Below are positions 35,429 to 45,970 of a stretch of 64,000 bases of DNA, piece by piece (the stretch's first letter is position 1; each line of letters starts with the position of its first letter). The notes beneath the pieces were generated by a model. That model was given only the letters and a program-made list of their open reading frames with translations. It was not told where the DNA came from and made no database searches. The stretch spans positions 1 to 64,000 of the forward strand of contig CAZWAD010000003.1 in the NCBI GenBank assembly GCA_964631835.1, read 5' to 3'. Source of the DNA: Bog-950 sp964631835. GTDB lineage: Bacteria > Bacteroidota > Bacteroidia > Chitinophagales > LD1. A program made the position numbers and the translations under genes.

Positions 35429-35929
35429 TCATTTCTTGGAAACATCCGCCACCTGTTCGCTTGTAAGTCCGTAAAGCGCGGGAACTTTTTCACCGAGCAA
35501 ACTCAAGTAAAGATAAATCTGTCCTCGGTGGTGAATTTCATGCTCGGCCATCAGCCGCAACCATTTCCAAACGGTAATGGGCGAGTTGCCCGGTGTCAGG
35601 CATTTTTTGTTAATGTCGTCTTCACTAAGCGCATAAAAAATCTTCATGCTTTCGGCATGGGTGTCGTCAAAAAAATTCAAAACAGAATCATACCCGTCAG
35701 CCAATTCTTTTCCGCAGCCGATGTATTGCGAAGGCTTGCATTGCGCGTTTTCGGCATACATCATGCGCTCAATAGCTACAATGTGGCGAATAAGGTCGGC
35801 AAATGAAAACTTTCCTTCGCGGTATGTCCAGTCTATTTGAGCCTTCGGAATTTTTCCGATAATCAATTTGGTTCTTCCGCGAACTTTTTCATAGTAGTCA
35901 AGGAAATCGTGAAAGGTTTGTAAATCCAT
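35429..35929 (-). CDS. DinB family protein
   Basis: 166 aa from Met at 35929 (MDLQTFHDFL). An upstream ATG at 35965 would leave only two bases to the divergent mnmE start, so the shorter form is preferred. The DinB metal His residues are in FADLIRHIVAIE and LMAEHEIHHRGQIYLYL. Four-helix bundle; function unknown. The family C-terminus (VPALYGLTSEQVAD) is well kept. Confidence 0.86.
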   Translation of the reverse strand: MDLQTFHDFLDYYEKVRGRTKLIIGKIPKAQIDWTYREGKFSFADLIRHIVAIERMMYAENAQCKPSQYIGCGKELADGYDSVLNFFDDTHAESMKIFYALSEDDINKKCLTPGNSPITVWKWLRLMAEHEIHHRGQIYLYLSLLGEKVPALYGLTSEQVADVSKK

Positions 35930-35967
35930 GTCAAACTTTTTTTGAAAGATAAACTTAATTTGCATTC

Positions 35968-37359
35968 GTGCTTAATGCCGATACAATAGTTGCTCTTGCC
36001 ACCCCACAGGGTGTTGGTGCCATTGGTGTGGTACGCCTGTCGGGCACCAGTGCTATTGAAATTGCTGCAAGGGTTTTCAAAGGAAAAAACCTGAACGAAC
36101 AGAAGTCGCACACAGTTCATTACGGTCAGATAATAGATAGCGGGAAAGAAATTGATGAAGTGATGGTGACGGTTTTTCGTGAACCCAAAAGTTTTACTAC
36201 CGAAAATGTGGTGGAAATTTCGTGCCACGGCTCGCCATTTATTGCCGAGCAAATTATCCGGCTGCTGATTCAAAACGGGGCACGTGCGGCCAAGCCCGGT
36301 GAGTTTACGCTGCGTGCTTTTATGAACGGGCGAATTGATTTATCGCAAGCTGAAGCAGTGGCCGATTTAATTGCATCCAACTCCTCTGCTTCGCTCGACC
36401 TCGCATTAAAGCAAATGCGCGGAGGATTTTCTACCCAAATAAAAAATTTGCGAAGCGAGCTGGTCAATTTTGCTTCGCTGCTGGAACTTGAACTCGACTT
36501 TAGTGAAGAAGATGTTGAGTTTGCCAACCGCAGGCAGTTTACAGACTTGATTGAGAAAATTCAGAAGCTGTTGCAGCCCCTGATTGAATCGTTCAAACTC
36601 GGTAATGTGATTAAAACTGGGGTGAATACAGTTATTGCAGGCCGCCCGAATGCCGGTAAATCAACTTTGCTGAATGCACTGCTTAACGAAGAACGAGCTA
36701 TTGTTTCTGAAATTCCCGGAACAACCCGCGACACGATTGAAGAAGTGCTGAACATCAATGGCATTCAGTTCCGATTAATTGACACTGCCGGAATACGAAG
36801 TACTGAAGACGTAATTGAAAAACTGGGTGTTGAAAAAACGATGGAGAAGCTGAAGCAAAGCTCCATTTACGTTTACCTCTTTGATGTAAACACCACTACC
36901 CCACAGCAACTCATCAGCGATATTCACGAGCTGGAGCTGCTGGGCTTCAACGGAATTATTGTTGGGAATAAAATTGACATCGCTAACTGGAAAGCCACCG
37001 CGCCATTTTATAAAATAGTTGAAGAAGCGAAAAAGAATTTTCCGCATCTGCTTTTTGTCTCGGCTAACACGCATTACAACCTGCTGCTGCTGAAAGAAAA
37101 ATTGTTTCAGCTTGTTTCGAACAATGCTAAACTAAGCAGCAGCGAAACCGTAGTGACCAACGCCCGCCATTATGAAGCTTTGTTGAAAGCCAACAAAGCT
37201 TTGGATGAAGTAAAATCGGGGATCGAAAATCAAAAAACGACTGAACTCATTGCACTTGATGTAAAACGCGCCCTTGAATTCCTCGGGGAAATTTCAGGAG
37301 AAGTGACTAATGATGAGATGCTTGGCACTATTTTCTCACGCTTTTGTATCGGAAAGTAA
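35968..37359 (+). CDS. mnmE: tRNA modification GTPase MnmE
   Basis: 463 aa. The N-terminal tetrahydrofolate-binding domain starts DTIVALATPQGVGAIGVVRLSG; the G domain has GRPNAGKST, DTAGIRSTED and GNKID; the C-terminus is the invariant FSRFCIGK. With MnmG it installs the carboxymethylaminomethyl group at U34 of certain tRNAs. The start is GTG at 35968. Normal length, no defects. Confidence 0.96.
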   Translation: MLNADTIVALATPQGVGAIGVVRLSGTSAIEIAARVFKGKNLNEQKSHTVHYGQIIDSGKEIDEVMVTVFREPKSFTTENVVEISCHGSPFIAEQIIRLLIQNGARAAKPGEFTLRAFMNGRIDLSQAEAVADLIASNSSASLDLALKQMRGGFSTQIKNLRSELVNFASLLELELDFSEEDVEFANRRQFTDLIEKIQKLLQPLIESFKLGNVIKTGVNTVIAGRPNAGKSTLLNALLNEERAIVSEIPGTTRDTIEEVLNINGIQFRLIDTAGIRSTEDVIEKLGVEKTMEKLKQSSIYVYLFDVNTTTPQQLISDIHELELLGFNGIIVGNKIDIANWKATAPFYKIVEEAKKNFPHLLFVSANTHYNLLLLKEKLFQLVSNNAKLSSSETVVTNARHYEALLKANKALDEVKSGIENQKTTELIALDVKRALEFLGEISGEVTNDEMLGTIFSRFCIGK

Positions 37360-37428
37360 TTACTAATCATTCTTAATGAGTTACTGCACGTCAGATTTTT
37401 CTTCACCTTTGCTTTAAAATAAAAACAC

Positions 37429-38238
37429 GTGCTCAGAACTCTGTTTTTCCTGTTTGGTATTTTGTCACTCCAAATTCCTTTTGCTCAAACTGCCGATGAT
37501 TACATCAGCCGCGGAATCGAAAAAGGAAACAAGAACGACCTGAATGGCGCTATCGAAGAATTTACCAAAGCCATTAAGTTGAACCCTAACAATGCCGAGG
37601 CTTATTTCAACCGCGGAGTAGCGAAAGCTACTCTTACTGACCACCAGGGTGCAATAGCCGATTTTACTAAAGAACTTCAAATTAATCCGAAAGATGCTGC
37701 GGCTTACTTTTTCAGGGGGGCGTCAAAGAAAATATTGCACGATTACAAAGGAGCGGTAAATGATTTCGATAAAGCCATAGGACTGGACCCGGAAAATGCA
37801 GAAGCATATTTTAACCGCGCAGTAACCAAAAGTATGCTTGAGAATATTCTGGGTGCTGTAAGAGATCTGGATACAGCCATTATGTTGAACCCCCAATATG
37901 CCGATGCATACAATTACCGAGGTGTGGTGAAGCGAAAACTCGGCAACTACACAGGTGCTATTGAAGATTACACCAAAGCACTACAATTAAACCCTAAGCA
38001 TATCGGAGCTTATCTCGACCGCGGAAACACACGCGATGATTTATACGACCATCAGGGGGCTATTGATGATTATAATAAGGTCTTGGAGATTTCACCTAAA
38101 AATGCGGTGGCTTTCAATAACCGGGGAATTGCGAGAAGCAAAATAGGAGATAAAGCCGGTGCTTGCTTGGACTGGAACGCTGCTGTTGAACTGGGCTTTA
38201 AAGGTGCCGATGATAACCTCAGTAAATTCTGTAAATAA
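37429..38238 (+). CDS. Exported TPR repeat protein
   Basis: 269 aa. A signal peptide (LRTLFFLFGILSLQIPFAQ) from a GTG start is followed by seven TPR units of 34 residues (for example GAIEEFTKAIKLNPNNAEAY and GAIEDYTKALQLNPKHIGAY). It is a periplasmic protein-protein interaction scaffold with no catalytic domain. It lies 18 bp before the double-thioredoxin gene and is probably co-transcribed. Confidence 0.85.
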   Translation: MLRTLFFLFGILSLQIPFAQTADDYISRGIEKGNKNDLNGAIEEFTKAIKLNPNNAEAYFNRGVAKATLTDHQGAIADFTKELQINPKDAAAYFFRGASKKILHDYKGAVNDFDKAIGLDPENAEAYFNRAVTKSMLENILGAVRDLDTAIMLNPQYADAYNYRGVVKRKLGNYTGAIEDYTKALQLNPKHIGAYLDRGNTRDDLYDHQGAIDDYNKVLEISPKNAVAFNNRGIARSKIGDKAGACLDWNAAVELGFKGADDNLSKFCK

Positions 38239-38256
38239 CTGAACTCTTAAAATAAT

Positions 38257-39303
38257 ATGCGAGCAAGATTTTTTCTCCTGTCTGCAACGTTGCTTTTTCT
38301 TTCAGTTTCAGTAAAAGCTCAACATTTGCAGCCCGATGCCGAAGGCAGTTTGGTAAAATGGCTTACCCTGTCCGAAGCCATGGAAAAAGTAAAAACGCAG
38401 CCTAAACCAATAATCATTGACTTTTACACCGACTGGTGCGGCTGGTGTAAAAAAATGATGAAGACCACTTATGCCAATCAGGATTTAGCGCAGTACATCA
38501 ATATGAATTTCTATCCGGTAAAATTTAATGCCGAAACAAAAGATACGGTAGAATACCTCGGACAAAAATATGCGCCAAGTTCCGATGCCCCCCGCGCGGC
38601 AAATAACCTCGCTATTAAATTGTTGCAGGGAAAACTCTCTTATCCGTCCACGCTATTTCTGAATCTTTACGACAAACAAAAAAATGAATTCACTTTCAGC
38701 ATGCTTTCACAAGGCTATATGGAAACCAAACGTATTGAGCCCATGTTGGTTTTTCAACTGGAAAACGTTTTTCGCAACAGCAGTTTTGAAGATTTTGAGA
38801 AAGAATACTACCGCGCCTTTTATGATTCCGTAAATACAGAAAAGTTCATGAGTCAGAAATGGTTCAAACCATCGAATTTTTTCGGCAGGCAGGATTCAGC
38901 CACTAAAAAAACGATTGTACTTATTAATACGGATTGGTGTAATTCCTGCCGCGTGATGAAACGAACCTTGCTTGCCGACTCTTCAAACGGAAAGTACCTC
39001 AATGAAAAATTTCACTGGGTCGATTTCAATCCCGAAACAACTGACCCAATTACGTTTAAAGGCCAAACATTTATCAACACACGCACGCAGCAAATGCCAT
39101 TTCACCAGTTAGCGGTTGCTCTATGTAAAAACAATCTCACGCTTCCCACTCTTGTGGTTCTTGATGAAAAGTTGAATTTGCTGGATGCCATTCCATACTA
39201 CTTAAATCCCAAGTCCGTAAAAGACGTGGCGCAGTACTTTGGTGATGACATTTATAAAAATAAATCCTGGGCAGACTACATGAATCTTCCCCAAAAGCAG
39301 TAG
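38257..39303 (+). CDS. Exported protein with two thioredoxin-like domains
   Basis: 348 aa. A signal peptide (about 1-21) is followed by a first thioredoxin-like domain with IDFYTDWCGWCKKMMK and a second with NTDWCNSCRVMKRTLL. Both CxxC pairs are intact (CGWC and CNSC), as in thioredoxin-like folds of the DUF255/thioredoxin_7 type. It is likely a periplasmic thiol oxidoreductase or reductant; the partner is unknown. The preceding TPR gene may encode its scaffold. Confidence 0.87.
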   Translation: MRARFFLLSATLLFLSVSVKAQHLQPDAEGSLVKWLTLSEAMEKVKTQPKPIIIDFYTDWCGWCKKMMKTTYANQDLAQYINMNFYPVKFNAETKDTVEYLGQKYAPSSDAPRAANNLAIKLLQGKLSYPSTLFLNLYDKQKNEFTFSMLSQGYMETKRIEPMLVFQLENVFRNSSFEDFEKEYYRAFYDSVNTEKFMSQKWFKPSNFFGRQDSATKKTIVLINTDWCNSCRVMKRTLLADSSNGKYLNEKFHWVDFNPETTDPITFKGQTFINTRTQQMPFHQLAVALCKNNLTLPTLVVLDEKLNLLDAIPYYLNPKSVKDVAQYFGDDIYKNKSWADYMNLPQKQ

Positions 39304-39336
39304 AAACAGGAAATTACTCTTATTTTAGTAATGACG

Positions 39337-39365
39337 TTGGACAGGTTCAAAGTATTATATATTTT
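39337..39365 (+). promoter_or_regulatory. Predicted promoter of the giant collagen-like gene
   Basis: TTG (39337-39339), 18 nt, then TATATTTT (39358-39365), close to TAnnTTTG. The transcription start would be near 39372, 22 nt before the ATG at 39394. Confidence 0.45.
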
Positions 39366-39393
39366 TTAATCATAATTGTTTTAAGTTGTTTTC

Positions 39394-42300
39394 ATGAGGC
39401 ATGGTTTACTCGTTGGTTTAATTTTTTTTGCAGGTTACTCTTATTCGCAAACCCGTAACGTAGGTATAGGAACTACAACTCCCGATGCGAGTGCCATTCT
39501 GGAATTGAAATCCAATGATAAAGGAGTGTTAGTGCCTCGGCTTACTACCACACAGCGTCTTGCTATAAGTAATCCCGCTAACGCATTACTAGTTTACGAT
39601 ACTAATGTCGGCTGTTTTTTCTTTTATAATGGTACGCAATGGGTTTCTCTATGCAGCGGTGGTCTTGGAGGAACAACCGGTCCCACCGGTGCAACGGGCT
39701 TGCCCGGTACACCAGGCCCTCCTGGTGCCGACGGTCTAAAAGGTTCGGGATATCTGGCAACTTCAACTTCATCGGTAACGATTGGTCTTGGAAGTAAAAC
39801 ATGGATTACTCAACCTGCCTTGGCATATCTTCCAAATGACAGGGCCAGAGTTTCAAATGGACCATTTAATTACGTTGAAGGAGTCGTTACTTCTTATTCA
39901 GGAGTTATACTCACCATAAATGTAGATAGAGTTATAGGTAGCGGAACATTTTCTGCTTGGAATATTGGAATTGCCGGGGACGTTGGTGCTACCGGGCCAC
40001 AGGGAATTCCCGGATCAACAGGCCCCGCAGGTTCTATAGGAGCAACAGGTGCTCAAGGCCTTTCGGGCATAAATGGTTTGAATGGTGCAACCGGCCCAAC
40101 AGGTGCGAATGGATTAAACGGAGCCATAGGCCCTCAAGGAGTTCAGGGTGCCACTGGCCCCACCGGCCCAACCGGAACAGGCGGAGGTGCAACAGGACCT
40201 ACTGGTGATACTGGACCACAAGGCCCAGCCGGCCTAAATGGTCTGAATGGCGCAACTGGACCTACAGGAGCAAATGGATTAAACGGAATTACAGGTCCTC
40301 AAGGCACCCAAGGTGTTACTGGTCCCACGGGACCAACTGGAGTAGGAGGGGGTGTGACTGGGCCAACAGGTGATACCGGTCCTCAAGGTACTGCCGGCAT
40401 AAATGGTTTGAATGGTACAACCGGCCCAACTGGTGCAAATGGATTAAACGGAGCCACAGGCCCTCAGGGAGTTCAGGGTGCTACTGGTCCTACCGGTCCA
40501 ACAGGAGCTGGTGGGGGCGTAACAGGACCTACTGGTGATACTGGACCACAAGGCCCAGCTGGACTAAATGGTTTAAATGGCGCAACCGGAGCTACTGGTG
40601 CGAATGGATTAAACGGAGCTACAGGCCCACAGGGGACTCAAGGTATAACCGGACCCACTGGTCCAACGGGAACTGGTGGTGCAACAGGACCTACCGGTGA
40701 CAACGGCCCTCAAGGCCCTGCAGGACTAAATGGTTTAAATGGAGCAACCGGTCCCTCCGGTATGAATGGATTAAACGGAGCAACAGGCCTACAGGGAATT
40801 CAGGGAGTTACTGGTCCTACCGGCCCAACAGGAACTGGTGGTGGTACAACTGGACCTACGGGTGATACCGGCCCTCAGGGTCCTGTCGGATTAAATGGTC
40901 TGAATGGTGTAACGGGACCTACTGGTGCAAACGGTTTAAACGGAACTACCGGTCCTCAAGGACTGCAAGGCATTCAGGGAATTCAAGGCGTAACTGGCCC
41001 TCAAGGCACACAAGGAGTTCTGGGAGTTACTGGTCCAACAGGTGCGGATGGCGCTACCGGTCCGCAAGGCATTCAGGGTGTAACGGGTTCGCAGGGAATA
41101 CAAGGCATTCCCGGAGTAACGGGCTCAACCGGTGCGGACGGAGCTACCGGCCCTCAGGGGCCGCAAGGCATTCAGGGAATTCAAGGTGTAACTGGTCCGC
41201 AGGGATTACAAGGAATTCCAGGAGTAACAGGAGCAACCGGTGCGGATGGCGCTACCGGTCCACAAGGGCCACAAGGCATTCAGGGAATTCAAGGTGTAAC
41301 TGGTCCGCAGGGATTACAAGGAATTCNNNNNNNNNNNNNNNNNNNNNNNNNNNNNNNNNNNNNNNNNNNNNNNNNNNNNNNNNNNNNNNNNNNNNNNNNN
41401 NNNNNNNNNNNNNNNNNNNNNNNNNNGCGGATGGCGCTACCGGTCCACAAGGGCCACAAGGCATTCAGGGAATTCAAGGTGCAACCGGCCCGCAGGGATT
41501 ACAAGGAATTCCCGGAATAACAGGCCCAACCGGAGTTGATGGCGCCATCGGTCCACAGGGGCCACAAGGTATTCAGGGAATTCAGGGTGCAACCGGTCCG
41601 CAGGGATTACAAGGAATTCCGGGAGTAATAGGACCAGCGGGTGCTGACGGATCTACCGGCCCACAGGGAATACAGGGTATTCCCGGAGCAGACGGTGCTA
41701 CTGGCCCACAAGGACTGCAAGGTATTCAAGGCGTTCAAGGTGTATCTGGTCCGCAGGGATTACAGGGAATTCCAGGAGTAACAGGAGCAACCGGTGCGGG
41801 TGGCGCTACCGGTCCACAAGGGCCACAAGGCATTCAGGGAATTCAAGGTGTAACTGGTCCACAAGGACTACAGGGAATTCAGGGAGTAACTGGTGCTGAC
41901 GGTGCTACTGGCCCACAAGGACTGCAAGGTATTCAAGGCGTTCAAGGTGTAACCGGCCCGCAGGGAATACAAGGGATTCCGGGAGTAACAGGAGCAACCG
42001 GTGCGGATGGCGCTACCGGTCTACAGGGGCCACAAGGCATTACTGGAGCAACCGGTGCGCAAGGCAACACAGGTGCGACTGGTGCAAAGGGGGATACTGG
42101 CTCAACAGGAGCCACTGGTTTACAAGGGGTAACCGGTCCTACAGGTCCCTTAGGCCCTGCCGGAGGAGATTTATCAGGCACTTATCCCAATCCAACTGTA
42201 GTAGGACTACAGGGAAATCCTGTTGCCAACATTGCACCGGCAACAGGTGATGTTTTGATGTGGAACGGAAGCGCATGGATTCCAGTTGATACGTTAGGCG

Positions 42301-44033
42301 ATTTTTGGGCACTAAAAGGAAATACGGGTACAAATCCGGCTATAAACTTTGTAGGGACTACAGACAATCAGGATTTGGTTTTCAGAACTAACAATACTGA
42401 AAAAGCAAGAATAAAAGCAAACGGTGCTGTAGGTATAAATCAACCTGTTCCTGCCGCTACGGCAATTCTCGATATTCAAAGCACTACAAAGGGGGTACTG
42501 TTTCCGGCAATGACAACCGCACAGCGTAATGCAATTCCCGTCCCGGCTGTCGGATTAACTATCTATAATTCAACCTTGAATGTTCATCAATTTTGGAACG
42601 GGACATGCTGGGTGAATGTAGGTCAAACAGTTTGTTCGTTTGACTACTCACTTGCCCTCAGTCATCCATCCGATTGCCTGCTAAGCTCAAATTTCAACAG
42701 TGTTTCCGATACGGTTACCATTAATCTGGTTTCAGGCACACCTTCACCGGTGGTGCTTTCGGCAGCTGGAGTACCGGCAGGCATTCTCATTAACTTCTCC
42801 ACTAATTACGTAACTCCAACAACCACTGCCATCTTTACTGTTACCGCTTTGCCTACTGCGCCAAGCGGCACTTATACTATTACTATTCTGGCAACTTCCG
42901 GCTCAACAGTAATAACAATCAATTACACCCTGACCATTTACAATTATAATCTATCCATCAGCCCTGTGGCAGGAACCGTAAATGAAATTGGCATCTCTCC
43001 GAACGTGCTTACAGCAACTACCACAGTTACCATCAATAACCCTGGTGCATGCGGAAATTCGGGAAGCACGGCATTTCTTTCTGTCAATAATTTACCGGTT
43101 GGGGTAAGTGCGGCATTTGGTAACAGCAGCTTGGCAATACCGGGAAGCACCACACTTACCTTTACCTCCTCATCCTGTGCTGTGCCCGGTGTTTACCAGA
43201 TTCAGGTAGTGGGTACTGTTGGCGTTTTGAGTTCTTCCACTACATATATTCTTACCGTTAACCGATCGGTGGTAAATATCACCTCATCGGCTACTAACGT
43301 GAACCTGTGGAGCCGTGCGGGTAACCCGGGCTGCCCTATTGATGTCACTTTTAATATTTCGGGAGGAGTTATCATCGGCAGCACCTCCACTTCCACTCCT
43401 TCACTCACCACCGGTACTTTTGCTGCGGGTTCGAATATTATTGTAAACAACAGCGGAATTATTGCCGGTAAAGGAGGCGATGGCGGTGACGATGCTGGTC
43501 ACAACCTAACCAGTTGCCCTAACTTTAACGGCAAACCCGGTGGTAATGCCTTTGAATTACTTTGCTCGGGCGTTACCATTAACAATACGGGAACCATTGG
43601 CGGTGGCGGTGGTGGTGGAGGTGCCGGGGCTGAACTCGGTGGCGGTAACCCTTGCATTACTTTCTATGCCGGCACAGGCGGTGGAGGCGGTGCAGGTTCT
43701 TCACCGGGAGTCGGTGGAGGAAATGGCGCTCCGGACGGATGCACACCCGGTAATGCCGGAACCCTGCTAACCGGGGGCACCGGTGGACCTAATGCCGGTT
43801 GCACAGTTACTTGCACAATACTATTTGTGAACTTTGGTCCGTATCGCCCTGGAATTGGCGGAACCGGTGGCAACCTCGGTCAGCCGGGTGCTGCAGGTGG
43901 TGCTGCAACAGGGTTTCTTGATACGGGGGTTTGCGCTCAAGGTGCAGGAGGTGTTGCTGGTTGTGGTATAAAAACCAACGGTAATGGCTACACTCTTACC
44001 GGAACTGCTGTGCTGGGGCCTGTTTGTCCGTAA
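39394..44033 (+). CDS. Giant collagen-like surface protein (interrupted by assembly gap)
   Basis: One gene broken by 100 N. The frame before the gap (from ATG 39394) and after it (codons from 41427, stop at 44033) differ only because the N count is arbitrary. Domains: signal peptide; a head domain (TTTPDASAILELKSNDKG, then LLVYDTNVGCFFFYNGTQW); a short G-x-y tract; an 80-aa non-collagen insert (about 110-190); a collagen-like region of six near-identical 55-aa modules followed by 36-aa modules; a second copy of the ILDIQSTTKGVLFPAMTTAQ head; two or three Ig-like beta domains; and a Gly-rich tail (IGGGGGGGGAGAELGGG). No T9SS domain is evident. Probably a long surface fibre or adhesin. Confidence 0.85.
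40075..41061 (+). repeat. 165-bp tandem modules (55 aa) in the collagen-like gene
   Basis: The GLNGLNGATGPTGANGLNGA module recurs at 40075, 40240, 40405, 40570, 40732 and 40897: steps of 165, 165, 165, 162 and 165 bp. Copies are highly alike in DNA as well as protein, implying recent duplication or conversion. All steps keep the G-x-y register. Confidence 0.85.
41133..42050 (+). repeat. 108-bp tandem modules (36 aa) flanking the gap
   Basis: The unit GADGATGPQGPQGIQG followed by IQG and VTGPQGLQGIPGVTG repeats with a 108-bp step (for example TGCGGA at 41133 and 41241). Units on both sides of the N run are nearly identical, which explains the assembly break. Several 9-bp in-frame variations occur after the gap. 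Confidence 0.75.
41327..41426. other. Assembly gap (100 N placeholder)
   Basis: Exactly 100 N, the usual scaffolding placeholder. From the 108-bp register of the repeats on both sides the true missing length should be 23 + 108k bases, which also restores the reading frame. Confidence 0.95.
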
Positions 44034-44070
44034 TAAACAGATTATTGCAAATCCTTTTTAAGTTTGAAGC

Positions 44071-44529
44071 ATGATGACACGGATTCTTTTTCTCGTATCA
44101 ATGGTTTTGTTTTTGTTTCAGGTTTCAGCTCAAACGGATTCTTCTTCATTGACAAAAGCTCCCAACCAAACGTATACCCGTTATGACTCTGTTTCGCTGG
44201 CGCGCTTAAACAGTAACGCCAACCTGATGATTGCCGGTGGTGTGGGTTTGTGTGTGGCGGGTGGCTATCTTATTTACCAGGGAATAAAAGTTTACACCAC
44301 CACTCCCGATGCCTCTCTCAGTGCAACTCAGCAAAAATCCGAAATTGACCGTAACCATCGGCAAGGAATTATCTATTTATCGGCCGCAGGAGTGGGTATT
44401 GCTGCCGGAATTATTCTCTCCGCTTTTGGCGCAAAAAATAAAATCAATTTCAAAAATCGGAAAAAAGCAATGGAACTTCAGTCCGGCATACTCGAAAGCG
44501 GAAACCTTGGATTAGCTCTTCGTTTTTAA
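44071..44529 (+). CDS. Small two-helix membrane protein, function unknown
   Basis: 152 aa. A signal peptide or first helix (about 4-21) is followed by a polar stretch, a Gly-rich hydrophobic segment (ANLMIAGGVGLCVAGGYLIY) and a third (LSAAGVGIAAGIILSAFG), ending in a basic tail. I recognise no family. It follows the giant collagen-like gene by 37 bp on the same strand and might serve in its anchoring; that is only inferred from position. Confidence 0.7.
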   Translation: MMTRILFLVSMVLFLFQVSAQTDSSSLTKAPNQTYTRYDSVSLARLNSNANLMIAGGVGLCVAGGYLIYQGIKVYTTTPDASLSATQQKSEIDRNHRQGIIYLSAAGVGIAAGIILSAFGAKNKINFKNRKKAMELQSGILESGNLGLALRF

Positions 44530-44560
44530 TTAATTCTTTTCCCTCTTTTATTACTTTAGC

Positions 44561-44581
44561 CGCACTTAAAAAATAAGTGCG
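44561..44581 (+). promoter_or_regulatory. Leader hairpin immediately upstream of gltA ATG
   Basis: CGCACTT (44561-44567), a 7-nt A-rich loop and AAGTGCG (44575-44581) form a perfect 7-bp stem that ends two bases before the ATG at 44584. It would occupy the ribosome landing region of the gltA mRNA. A TACTTTAG -7-like box lies just before it (44552-44559), in which case transcription would start within the hairpin. Confidence 0.45.
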
Positions 44582-44583
44582 AT

Positions 44584-45870
44584 ATGTCTGAAAAAGTTAC
44601 TCTTACGCTTGACGGAAAACAACTTGATTACCCGGTTATAACAGGAACAGAGAATGAAAAAGCATTCGATATTTCTAAGCTGCGCGCGCAATCGGGCTAT
44701 GTAACTTTCGATGAAGGATACAAGAACACAGGTTGTACTGTAAGCGGAATCACTTTTCTTGATGGTGAAAAGGGAATATTACGTTACCGGGGTTACAGTA
44801 TTGAAGATTTAGCTGAGAAGTCCAGTTTTACGGAAGTAATGCATTTACTGTTATATGGCGAATTGCCATCTGCAATAGAGCTGAAAGAATTTGAAAACAA
44901 TTTAACCCAACACACACTTGTTCACGAAAACCTCATGAAAGTTTTCGAGGTGTTTCCTTCCGGCTCACACCCTATGGGACAACTGATGACTCTAATTTCA
45001 GGGCTTTCGTCTTTTTATCCTGATTCACTCAATCCAAACAAACGTCCTGAACAGGTAAACCTGACTATCATTCGTTTGCTTGCAAAGATGCCTACTATAT
45101 GTTCCATGATTATGAAAAAGGGGAAGGGGCATCCGATTGTTTATCCGCAAAACAAATTTGATTACGTTACAAATTTTCTGCGCATGACTTTTGGAAATGT
45201 AACCGATGATTACATGCCGGACCCGGTTGTTGTAGATGCTATGAACAAGCTCTTAATTCTTCATGCCGACCATGAACAAAATTGTTCTACCTCAACAGTG
45301 AGAATTGTTGGTTCATCTCACGCAAATCTGTATGCGTCAATTGCAGCGGGTGTTGCTGCTTTATGGGGACCACGTCATGGTGGAGCCAACCAGGAAGTTC
45401 TTGAAATGCTAGAGCACATTCAGACAATTGATAAGGGTGATGTGAAAAAAGTTGTGGCTGAGGCAAAAGATAAAAAACGGTTGCTGTTCGGATTTGGTCA
45501 CCGCGTTTACAAAAACTTTGACCCGCGCGCTACGATTATCAAAAAAGCTTGTGATAATGTTTTGAAGAAACTAAAAGTACATGACCCATTGCTTGATATT
45601 GCCAAGCAATTAGAGGAAGCTGCACTGACTGACCCTTATTTCGTAGAAAGAAAGCTTTATCCGAATGTTGATTTTTACTCTGGAATAATTTATAAAGCTC
45701 TTGGATTTCCCACTCCAATGTTTACAGTATTGTTTGCGCTTGGTCGCTTGCCGGGTTGGGTTTCGCAGTGGAAAGAAATGCGCGAAAAGAATGAAGATAT
45801 CGGAAGACCAAGACAGATTTACAACGGTCCTGCACAGCGAAAATTTGTTGCTATAAAGGACAGAAAGTAA
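44584..45870 (+). CDS. gltA: Citrate synthase
   Basis: 428 aa, the longer type II bacterial form. Catalytic residues are in HADHEQNCSTSTVRIVGSSHAN, WGPRHGGANQEVLEML and FGFGHRVYKNFDPRA. It condenses oxaloacetate and acetyl-CoA to start the TCA cycle. The start is ATG after a short leader hairpin. Stands alone between a membrane-protein gene and the aminotransferase gene. Confidence 0.97.
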   Translation: MSEKVTLTLDGKQLDYPVITGTENEKAFDISKLRAQSGYVTFDEGYKNTGCTVSGITFLDGEKGILRYRGYSIEDLAEKSSFTEVMHLLLYGELPSAIELKEFENNLTQHTLVHENLMKVFEVFPSGSHPMGQLMTLISGLSSFYPDSLNPNKRPEQVNLTIIRLLAKMPTICSMIMKKGKGHPIVYPQNKFDYVTNFLRMTFGNVTDDYMPDPVVVDAMNKLLILHADHEQNCSTSTVRIVGSSHANLYASIAAGVAALWGPRHGGANQEVLEMLEHIQTIDKGDVKKVVAEAKDKKRLLFGFGHRVYKNFDPRATIIKKACDNVLKKLKVHDPLLDIAKQLEEAALTDPYFVERKLYPNVDFYSGIIYKALGFPTPMFTVLFALGRLPGWVSQWKEMREKNEDIGRPRQIYNGPAQRKFVAIKDRK

Positions 45871-45970
45871 GTTTGGATAAATTTTGGTTTTAGGGAAAGA
45901 TACGCAGGCAAAAACAAATCTATTGTGTTTCTTGAGCGAATCTTAAATTCGTTTCGTACATTTCTACCCC

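Noticed and set aside
41252..41477. Reading frames running through the N tract
   Set aside because: Undetermined bases translate as X; these are artefacts of the gap.
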